DNA of 5,315 nt from assembly GCA_009702725.1 (NCBI GenBank), contig WLHM01000107.1, positions 1-5,315 of the forward strand, in the 5' to 3' direction. Of this stretch, positions 1-5,315 are shown one piece after another. Every line of letters begins with the position of its first letter. Position 1 is the first letter of the stretch. Origin of the DNA: Actinomycetota bacterium. Its GTDB lineage: Bacteria > Actinomycetota > Actinomycetes > S36-B12. Under the pieces are notes generated by a model. The model was not told the DNA's origin. It searched no databases and saw only the letters and a list, made by a program, of their open reading frames with translations. Made by a program: the position numbers and the translations under genes.

Positions 1-1343
1 AGTACGACGACGAGACCCAAGGCAAGGTCGACGCGACGAAAGCGGAAGCACAAAAAATTCACGACGCCGCCAAAGCCCGCGGTGGTTTCATTACGAAATA
101 CACAACCGAAGAAAAAAGGCAACTAGCCGAAATTCGCGATAGGCGCAAGCAGGTAAAGAGCGTTGCCGCCGGAGGGTTAACGAAAGAGGAACAAGAAAGA
201 GTCGACGCTGCACGATCTGCGCGCAAAGAGGTGTACCAAGTTGCCGCTGGGGGTAACACTAATGCGGAGACAAAAGAGCTCGAGTCCGCTCGTTCAGATC
301 GCAAAAAAGTAAAGGACGACGCACGCAATGAGGCTGACTACATGGACCGCCACGACGGCCAGACGGTAAGCAAGTTTGGCCGCGCCGGTGGCATAAATAG
401 CTCGGATTCAGTAACGGCCGAGGAGATGGAAACTACGATTGGTGGCACCGCCGCCCAAGGTTTGCGAACTGGAGGGCAGGCGATTGGCACCACCGGCCGC
501 TTCATCGGCGGGCGATCCAAGGACGCAGACGCCGCAATCCGAAAAGGTAATCTCGCTGAAGCGAGCGCAATAACCGCAAGTGGGGTGACGAGCCAGGTCG
601 GAAGCATCGTTGCCACCACCATGGGCGTGCCGGGTGTTGGCACCGCGGTGAAAGCCGCCGGACAAATCGTCAGCGGTACCGGCGGGATGGCCGAGGCAGT
701 CGGCGATCACTTTGCACAGGGACAAGATCAACGCGACCGAACCAGGGGTGTGCATGATGGCTCCCGCCGCGACGCAACCAGGGGCCAAGCCGTTAACTGG
801 ACCGGAAGCGCTAAGGACCAAGATAAAGCGCCAATCGTGAACTTCAAAGAGGCCGCGAGTTTAACGAAGGCAGGCCTTGACGAATCCGGCATCACAGATA
901 CGGTCACCGACCATGCCAAGGATTTTGCGCGCGAAAACCTGCCCGCAGCGGTTGCCGAACATGTCGCGCCTGCAGAAGAGCCGGCGCCAGAACCAGAAGA
1001 ACCTAAAGTTGATGCGTCCGGTGCCTACGACGGTGCTGCGCGTGAGAGTCCGAAAGCGCTTAAAACTACTGACGCACCGATCTCCGGAACTCTCCCAGGG
1101 CCGGGGCCAACCCCTGCGCCTGATCCCCGAGCCAACCATCTGGCAGCCATCCGGGCCAAGGGCAGCGAATCGACGTCGCTCCAAGCCGACAAGGTGCACC
1201 GCGCAACTACACCTGTTGCCGACGTCACCAAGAAGGAGTACAACACCTTGGGTAGTCGGCTACGCAGGTTCGGCCGAAACACGATGTTGGGCGTGAAAAA
1301 GGGGTGGAAGCGTTTCAAGAGTTTCTTCGGAGGCGGTGGCTAA
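1..1343 (+). CDS. Repeat-rich, low-complexity protein of unknown function (3' part, 5' end outside window)
   Basis: I do not recognise this protein. The frame is open from position 3 to a TAA at 1341-1343, giving 446 residues; the start lies upstream of the window. The GTG at 231 is only an in-frame valine inside the repeats, and the same repeat pattern continues before it. In order, the visible part has: a charged Lys/Glu/Arg/Ala helical region (residues 1-115) with 26-residue repeats; a Gly/Ala/Thr-rich, mildly hydrophobic core (about 137-237) with short apolar runs around VGSIVATTMGVPGVGTAV; a polar linker; two Pro-rich stretches (about 322-336 and 364-375); and a strongly basic, aromatic tail (about 416-446) with KKGWKRFKSFF, ending in four glycines. 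There are no cysteines and no evident enzyme motif. The layout resembles large structural, secreted or effector-loading proteins, for example those near contractile injection systems, but that is only a guess. It converges on the next gene with overlapping stop codons. Confidence 0.85.
   Translation, partial: YDDETQGKVDATKAEAQKIHDAAKARGGFITKYTTEEKRQLAEIRDRRKQVKSVAAGGLTKEEQERVDAARSARKEVYQVAAGGNTNAETKELESARSDRKKVKDDARNEADYMDRHDGQTVSKFGRAGGINSSDSVTAEEMETTIGGTAAQGLRTGGQAIGTTGRFIGGRSKDADAAIRKGNLAEASAITASGVTSQVGSIVATTMGVPGVGTAVKAAGQIVSGTGGMAEAVGDHFAQGQDQRDRTRGVHDGSRRDATRGQAVNWTGSAKDQDKAPIVNFKEAASLTKAGLDESGITDTVTDHAKDFARENLPAAVAEHVAPAEEPAPEPEEPKVDASGAYDGAARESPKALKTTDAPISGTLPGPGPTPAPDPRANHLAAIRAKGSESTSLQADKVHRATTPVADVTKKEYNTLGSRLRRFGRNTMLGVKKGWKRFKSFFGGGG
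108..341 (+). repeat. Three tandem 26-residue (78 bp) coding repeats
   Basis: The repeat units lie at 108-185, 186-263 and 264-341. Units 1 and 2 align well at protein level, sharing the pattern EE-x(8)-R-x-x-RK-x-V-x-x-VAAGG-x-T. Unit 3 keeps the first half (E-L-x-x-A-R-S-x-R-K-x-V) but loses the VAAGG end. The spacing of charged and apolar residues suggests a helical or coiled-coil repeat broken by the Gly-Gly turn. DNA identity is lower than protein similarity, so the repeat looks old and under protein-level selection. Further units may exist upstream of the window. Confidence 0.75.
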
Positions 1344-1846
1344 ATACCTAATGACTCGCGCAATTGGGCTAATTCCGCTGCCGCTCGAGTGATTAGCACG
1401 GGATCTTTGGGGTCAAGCCCTGCTTCGAAAACCACCGCCCACCAAATTTCGTCAGCATCACTATTGCGCCGCGCCACCAGCATGGCGGCGGCTCCGTCGC
1501 CCAGATCAGCCCGCTCGCTGACTATCACACTGTCGGTAACCCGGTCATAAATTGCCGCGGGCAAATCCGATGTCCGCCCAAGTTCAACTATCCGTTCGCC
1601 AACTACTTGGCCGGTGCCATCGATCAAGGTCAAAGTCAGAACGGGCTCAGCCCAAGTAGCTTTGGACAGCGCATCCCAGCGGATGCGCTCTTGGGTGGAT
1701 TGTAAATAGAGCGCCCGATTCGTTGCGACCACGAGCAGGTCAGAAGTGGCGCTTTCAGTTCCGAGCGCCAAAACCTTCTCGGCCTTTGCAATCCCCAGCT
1801 CAGCTTTCGCTGCCTTCGAAAGTCGAGTTGTTGAGAACGGCCTCAC
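1340..1846 (-). CDS. Conserved-type hypothetical protein downstream of dnaG, possible PH-like domain
   Basis: A 168-residue soluble protein with no signal peptide or membrane segment. Residues about 22-105 read like a bacterial PH-like fold of the YokE/SHOCT-associated kind. A short helix is followed by alternating beta strands (KVLALG, LLVVATNRALYLQ, ERIRWDALSKATW, VLTLTLIDGTG) in which the phrase 'vvATnraLyl...ri.wd.i...tW' is typical of such domains. The remaining part (about 106-168) contains an AMLVARR strand, the IWWAVVFEAGLDPKDP segment and a terminal helix (ITRAAAELAQLRESLG). This assignment rests on pattern reading, not on a profile match. The start is GTG at 1844-1846, inside a GTGA overlap with the dnaG stop codon, so it is probably translated by coupling from the dnaG mRNA. 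The stop (TAG, read from 1342 to 1340) overlaps the stop of the convergent gene. The molecular function is unknown; a role linked to DnaG is suggested only by position. Confidence 0.85.
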   Translation of the reverse strand: MRPFSTTRLSKAAKAELGIAKAEKVLALGTESATSDLLVVATNRALYLQSTQERIRWDALSKATWAEPVLTLTLIDGTGQVVGERIVELGRTSDLPAAIYDRVTDSVIVSERADLGDGAAAMLVARRNSDADEIWWAVVFEAGLDPKDPVLITRAAAELAQLRESLGI

Positions 1847-3699
1847 TTGTTGCCCGCTATCGCGATATCTCCAAGAGTGCCACGCCTCAGTGAGCGTCGG
1901 TACTCCTCGAGCGCTAGTAATTCAGCAAATACTTTCTCGTGCTCGGCAGCTTGCTCTATCGGATCGGTGCGCTGCAATTGACCTTTAACCTCTTCTACTC
2001 GACGTGACGCATCAAGTTCTAGTAGGCGAGCTACGACACTGGCTGCATAATGCGCGTCGTAGCCAGACTGCGCGGGCAACGACTCGACGGCTAGCTCACG
2101 TACGATGCGGCGATCTTCATCATCAGCGCAGACCTCAAGTACCGCATCAATCCAAGCGAGTCCAGCACGATCTTTCGTCGGCCCACCGGCTTTCATGATT
2201 GCGGCGTGCACTCCTTGGGCACTTGCGTGCGTGTATGCCGATGCCTCAACACTTTCGTACCAATCAGCCACCGCGGCAGGCTGCTGGAGTACACATTTGA
2301 GAGCTTCGCGCTCAACGACGAGACCGGGATCTCGCGATCCACCTGCCGGCCCAGGGCGAGTTGCACCCGGTGTAGATCGGCCACTTTGCTGGACCGCCTT
2401 GGTCACACTTTCAACATCAAGGCCCAGCCAACCTGCCAACATGCGGCTGTATTCGGGGCGCAATGCCGTATCGCGAATCTTCGCAACCACCGGCGCTGCC
2501 TCCTTAAGCGCTGCTATACGCCCCTCGGCATTGTTTAGGTCATATCCGGTGAGGATGGACTTGATCGCGAATTGAAAAAGGGGCACCCGGGATTCAACAA
2601 GAGCCCTGATCGCGGTGTCGCCTTGGGCCAATCGCAAATCACACGGGTCCATACCCGACGCTTCAACTGCTACAAAAGTTTGGGTGACGAATCGCTGATC
2701 CTCTTCAAAAGCTCGAAGGGCCGCCTTTTGCCCCGCAGCGTCGCCGTCGAAGGTGAAGACAACCTCACCGCGCATCTGATCGTCGTCCATCAAAAGACGC
2801 CGCAAGATCTTGATATGTTCGCCGCCGAATGCGGTGCCGCACGTTGCGACCGCGGTCGTGACACCAGCTAGATGGCAGGCCATCACATCGGTATAGCCCT
2901 CAACTATGACCGCCTGCTGACTCTTGGAAATATCCTTGCGGGCCAGGTCGATGCCGTAGAGCACTTGGCTCTTCTTATATAAAGGTGACTCAGGGGTGTT
3001 CAAGTACTTGGGGCCTTCATCGTCATCAAAGAGCTTGCGGGCACCGAACCCGATAACTTCGCCGCCCAGGTCACGGATCGGCCAGACTAAGCGACCGCGG
3101 AACCGGTCGTAAATCCCGCGGTTACCTTGGCTCACCAAACCACCAGCCATCAGCTCTTGATCAAGAAAACCCTTACCGCGCAAGTGAGATGTGAGTGAGT
3201 CCCATGATTTGGGCGCGAACCCAACTCCGAAATGCTTAGCAGCTTCAGAGTCAAAGCCGCGCTCGGTCAAAAAGGTGCGGCCGATCTGCGCATCAGGGGT
3301 AAGTAACTGCTCCACGTAGAACGCAGCAGCGGCTTTATGGGCCTCAATCAATCTGGTGCGCTGACCTTGCTGTTTATTGATCGCGGCGCCACCTTCGACA
3401 TAACGCAACTCAACCCCGGTCTTGACCGCGAGCTTCTCGACGACTTCAGCGAAACTCAGGTGGTCAATTTTCTGGACGAAGGAGAGCACATCACCGCCCT
3501 CCCCGCACCCGAAGCAGTACCACATGCCGCGGCTAGGGGTGACGTGAAAACTGGGGCTGCGCTCGTCGTGGAATGGGCATAAACCTTTGAGCGAGCCCCC
3601 GCCCGCCGCCTTCAAAGTGACGTATTCGCGGACAATATCGTCGATTTTGGCACGCTCGCGGACGAGCGCCACATCATCGTCGCGAATCCTCCCGGCCAT
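1843..3699 (-). CDS. dnaG: DNA primase DnaG
   Basis: This gene encodes the replicative primase, which makes RNA primers at the fork for DNA polymerase III and is recruited by the DnaB helicase. At 618 residues it is full length for the bacterial family. The N-terminal CHC2 zinc-binding domain has C41, H44, C62 and C65 (CPFHDERSPSF ... YCFGCGEGGD). The catalytic core includes YDRFRGRLVWPIRD and IGFGARKL (about 197-223) and the KYLNTPESPLYKK segment (231-243). The TOPRIM metal-binding residues are E267 and D271 (VEGYTDVM), D318 and D320 (FTFDGDAAG) and D351 (MDPCD). A Pro/Gly-rich linker (about 438-458) leads to the C-terminal helicase-binding domain (about 460-605). The ATG at 3699 fits the expected family N-terminus (GRI-x-DDD-V-x-x-VRERA-x-ID-D-IV). 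The downstream 168-residue gene overlaps by 4 nt. The usual actinobacterial upstream neighbour dgt is absent here; a divergent PLP-enzyme gene lies there instead. Confidence 0.98.
   Translation of the reverse strand: MAGRIRDDDVALVRERAKIDDIVREYVTLKAAGGGSLKGLCPFHDERSPSFHVTPSRGMWYCFGCGEGGDVLSFVQKIDHLSFAEVVEKLAVKTGVELRYVEGGAAINKQQGQRTRLIEAHKAAAAFYVEQLLTPDAQIGRTFLTERGFDSEAAKHFGVGFAPKSWDSLTSHLRGKGFLDQELMAGGLVSQGNRGIYDRFRGRLVWPIRDLGGEVIGFGARKLFDDDEGPKYLNTPESPLYKKSQVLYGIDLARKDISKSQQAVIVEGYTDVMACHLAGVTTAVATCGTAFGGEHIKILRRLLMDDDQMRGEVVFTFDGDAAGQKAALRAFEEDQRFVTQTFVAVEASGMDPCDLRLAQGDTAIRALVESRVPLFQFAIKSILTGYDLNNAEGRIAALKEAAPVVAKIRDTALRPEYSRMLAGWLGLDVESVTKAVQQSGRSTPGATRPGPAGGSRDPGLVVEREALKCVLQQPAAVADWYESVEASAYTHASAQGVHAAIMKAGGPTKDRAGLAWIDAVLEVCADDEDRRIVRELAVESLPAQSGYDAHYAASVVARLLELDASRRVEEVKGQLQRTDPIEQAAEHEKVFAELLALEEYRRSLRRGTLGDIAIAGNK
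2346..2388 (-). other. DnaG inter-domain Pro/Gly linker
   Basis: These codons encode a flexible Ser/Thr/Pro/Gly-rich stretch (roughly residues 438-451, SGRSTPGATRPGPA). It separates the RNA-polymerase core from the helicase-binding C-terminal domain. The position is where DnaG proteins normally carry a variable hinge. Confidence 0.55.
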
Positions 3700-3705
3700 G
3701 CCTCG

Positions 3706-3711
3706 AGTCTA
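3706..3711 (-). promoter_or_regulatory. Candidate -10 element of a leaderless dnaG promoter
   Basis: Read on the minus strand the hexamer is TAGACT, which matches the actinobacterial TANNNT -10 pattern. It ends exactly six bases before the dnaG ATG. This is the spacing expected when transcription begins at the A of the start codon. No convincing Shine-Dalgarno sequence is available: the only GAGG lies one base from the ATG, too close to work. No good -35 hexamer was found about 17 bp upstream, which is common for such promoters. The assignment is an inference from spacing and motif. Confidence 0.5.
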
Positions 3712-3730
3712 AGTGCGGTTGGATATCCCC

Positions 3731-4939
3731 ATGACCGCGACCGGGGATGACTCAGGGTTGGATGTCGACCAGCTGCGCCAGCTGACTCCTGGATGCCTGC
3801 TGGTCAATCACCTCAACAACGCGGGGTGCGCCCTGCCCCCACGCACAGTCACCGACACCGTGGTCGACCACCTGCACCTGGAAGCAATGATCGGGGGCTA
3901 CGAGGCGCACAGTGATGCCAGCGGCCGTATTGCAGCGGTTTACCACTCGGTGGCCCAACTGGTGGGTGCGCGATCTGATCAGATAGCCCTACTCGAATCG
4001 GCGACCGCCGCCTGGCAGAAGGCATTCACGGCCATCCACCATCAGCGCCCGTTCGGCTCCGGCGATCGCATCTTGGTTTCCTCCTCTGAATACGCCTCCA
4101 ATGTGCTGCCGATCATGCAACTGGTCAAGTCCCGCGGGGTGCGCCTCGAGTTCATCCCTGACGACGAGCATGGGTGCGTTGACGTCACCGCTTTTGCAAA
4201 CCTCTTGGGTGATGACGTAGCCGCTGTCGTCATCAACCACTGCCCATCACAAAATGGCCTGATCAACGATGTTGTGGCCATTGGTGCGGCCCTTCGCGCT
4301 GCCGACTCCTCGGCTTGGTACTTAGTTGATGCCTGCCAATCAATTGGGCAACTGCCAGTGGCAGCCGGCGAGATTGGGGCTGATTTCATCAGCGCAACCG
4401 GGCGCAAATTCTTACGTGGGCCGCGCGGCACCGGTTTCCTTTATGCATCTGATCGCGCCATTGCTGAACTCGAACCATTCCCCCTTGACCTGCATTCGGC
4501 GACCTGGCAGCCAGATGGTTTCGAAGTCGCGCGGGGGGCGGTTAAATTCGAGTCTTGGGAAAAGTCCTATGCGGCAATTCTCGGGCTGGGGGCCGCGGTT
4601 GACTACGCACTGGACTGTGGCATCGAAGCCCTCTCGACTCGCATCGCGTATCTATCGCAATATGCACGAACCGGGCTTGACGCTATATCTCAGGTCACCG
4701 TAAGAGATCGTGGTTTGTCCAAGAGCGGAATAGTTACCTTCACGCATGGCCGCATTGAAGCCCAAACATTAGTTTCGCTGATCAGGGAAGCGAAAATAAA
4801 TGTAAGCCTGTCAACTCCAGATTATGCTCGAGTAGATTTCGACTCCCGCGCTATAGCCGCAGTGGTGCGAGTCAGCCCTCACGCATACAACACGACAGCC
4901 GAGCTCGATAGTCTGCTCGAGTTGGTTACCAATGCCTGA
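3731..4939 (+). CDS. Class V (fold type I) PLP-dependent enzyme, substrate unknown
   Basis: A pyridoxal-phosphate enzyme of the aminotransferase class V / cysteine desulfurase-like superfamily. With the ATG start it has 402 residues. A GTG at 3713 in the same frame would add six (408); ATG is preferred because GTG leaves only 13 bp to the divergent dnaG start and has no ribosome site, though ATG has no clear site either. In the 408-residue numbering, visible motifs are HLNNAGCALPP (33-43), IGGYEA (60-65), the phosphate-binding ESATAAW (95-101), SSEYASN (124-130), VDACQSIGQLP (205-215) with D206 for the pyridine nitrogen, SATGRKFLRGPRGTGFLY (227-244) with K232 as Schiff-base lysine, and VVRVSPHAYNT (384-394) with R386 likely binding a substrate carboxylate. 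There is no cysteine after C302, so the mobile-loop cysteine of NifS/IscS desulfurases is missing. An isopenicillin-epimerase-like enzyme, lyase or transaminase is possible; I cannot name the substrate. The next gene overlaps by 8 nt. Confidence 0.9.
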   Translation: MTATGDDSGLDVDQLRQLTPGCLLVNHLNNAGCALPPRTVTDTVVDHLHLEAMIGGYEAHSDASGRIAAVYHSVAQLVGARSDQIALLESATAAWQKAFTAIHHQRPFGSGDRILVSSSEYASNVLPIMQLVKSRGVRLEFIPDDEHGCVDVTAFANLLGDDVAAVVINHCPSQNGLINDVVAIGAALRAADSSAWYLVDACQSIGQLPVAAGEIGADFISATGRKFLRGPRGTGFLYASDRAIAELEPFPLDLHSATWQPDGFEVARGAVKFESWEKSYAAILGLGAAVDYALDCGIEALSTRIAYLSQYARTGLDAISQVTVRDRGLSKSGIVTFTHGRIEAQTLVSLIREAKINVSLSTPDYARVDFDSRAIAAVVRVSPHAYNTTAELDSLLELVTNA

Positions 4940-5315
4940 TGTTCACTCCCCTGGCCTCAACGCTGCCAGTGACGCCTCGCTCCGCTCCGCGCTCGCAAAT
5001 GTTTCGGCGATTGCGTTAACTATCGCCGGCTGCGTTGTCTTCCTGCCGGCCGGTGCACTGTTACTTCTTCGCAATGCCGGCATCGGCGTCGGCGAGACCA
5101 TAATCTACCTAGTACTTCTGCTCATCTGGCTCTTAGGCTTGTTGCCATTCGCGCGCCCGCATCGGGCTAGCATCCAAACAGCAGCGTGTCTTGCCCTTTT
5201 AGCTTCACCATTGCTGATGAATTCACCAGAAAGTTCTCAGTGGCTGCCGATCCCATTCATTGCATTTGCCGTGAGCTTTGGTGCCGCCTTTAGCTTCCGG
5301 TCAACTACAGCACTC
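4932..5315 (+). CDS. Multi-pass membrane protein, N-terminal part (3' end outside window)
   Basis: The ATG at 4932-4934 opens a frame that continues through all 128 codons to the window end without a stop. It overlaps the PLP-enzyme gene by 8 nt, so the two are probably co-transcribed and translationally coupled. The 128 residues have a short polar N-terminus and then four probable membrane helices: about 20-46 (ALANVSAIALTIAGC...), 56-73 (TIIYLVLLLIWLLGLLPF), 81-97 and 105-122. The basic RPHR loop between helices 2 and 3 suggests that this loop and the N-terminus are cytoplasmic. There is no cleavable signal peptide. Such N-terminal four-helix blocks occur in actinobacterial sensor kinases, transporters and many uncharacterised proteins, and nothing here decides between them. 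The ATG at 4939 is in another frame that stops soon and is not used. Confidence 0.8.
   Translation, partial: MPDVHSPGLNAASDASLRSALANVSAIALTIAGCVVFLPAGALLLLRNAGIGVGETIIYLVLLLIWLLGLLPFARPHRASIQTAACLALLASPLLMNSPESSQWLPIPFIAFAVSFGAAFSFRSTTAL

Noticed and set aside
877..1296. Plus-strand 139-codon frame inside the repeat-rich gene
   Set aside because: Its composition is Arg/Pro/Ser-rich and typical of a shifted frame, and it lies wholly within the larger gene.
338..1318. Several minus-strand open frames of 63-137 codons opposite the repeat-rich gene
   Set aside because: They are antisense shadows of a gene whose own frame is open over the whole stretch. They lack recognisable motifs and plausible ribosome sites.
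1344..1420. Possible terminator hairpin (AATT...AATT pair around 1370)
   Set aside because: The arms are only 4-5 bases, there is no adjacent T-run, and the region is coding on the minus strand.
2004..3582. Plus-strand frames opposite dnaG
   Set aside because: dnaG is unambiguous on the other strand along the whole interval; these frames have no domain signal.
3647..3677. Possible plus-strand promoter for the PLP enzyme inside dnaG (TTGGCA at 3647)
   Set aside because: No acceptable -10 hexamer occurs at 16-19 bp spacing.
3721..3728. GGATATCC palindrome as a regulator binding site
   Set aside because: An 8-bp palindrome is short enough to occur by chance and no second copy is seen, so it is not listed as a feature.
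3770..3784. Repeated CAGCTG palindromes (CAGCTGCGCCAGCTG) as an operator
   Set aside because: They encode the QLRQL segment of the PLP enzyme and are explained by repeated Gln-Leu codons.
1..5315. Mobile element, CRISPR array, tRNA or phage attachment site
   Set aside because: No transposase or integrase motif, regularly spaced short repeat or cloverleaf pattern was seen, and nearly every base is accounted for by protein-coding genes.

Overview
The window looks like a chromosomal segment of an actinobacterium. The main evidence is a complete DnaG primase with an actinobacterial N-terminus (MAGRIRDDD..., close in style to the mycobacterial MSGRI... start), a candidate leaderless promoter in front of it, GTG starts and 4-8 nt gene overlaps. 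Base composition is moderately G+C-rich, and TTA leucine codons are used freely in several genes. This argues against a very high-GC genus such as Streptomyces and fits a moderate-GC lineage, but the genus cannot be named from the sequence.

Layout. (1) Positions 1-1343, plus strand: the 3' part of a long, low-complexity, highly charged protein of unknown function. It has 26-residue repeats, a Gly/Ala-rich core, Pro-rich linkers and a strongly basic tail. (2) Positions 1340-1846, minus strand: a 168-residue protein with a possible bacterial PH-like N-terminal domain. It converges on gene 1 so tightly that the two stop codons overlap. (3) Positions 1843-3699, minus strand: dnaG, which shares a GTGA overlap with the 168-residue gene downstream; the two form a transcription unit. 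(4) Positions 3700-3730: a very short divergent intergenic region with a probable leaderless -10 element for dnaG. (5) Positions 3731-4939, plus strand: a complete class V (fold type I) PLP-dependent enzyme. (6) From 4932 to the window end, plus strand: the first 128 codons of a multi-pass membrane protein, overlapping the PLP-enzyme gene by 8 nt. This gene runs off the window without a stop.

Functionally there is one core replication unit (dnaG and its coupled partner), a divergent unit made of a PLP enzyme and a membrane protein, and an unrelated repeat-rich gene. No mobile element, CRISPR array, tRNA, rRNA or recognisable defence system is visible. The least explained object is the partial repeat-rich protein at the left edge.
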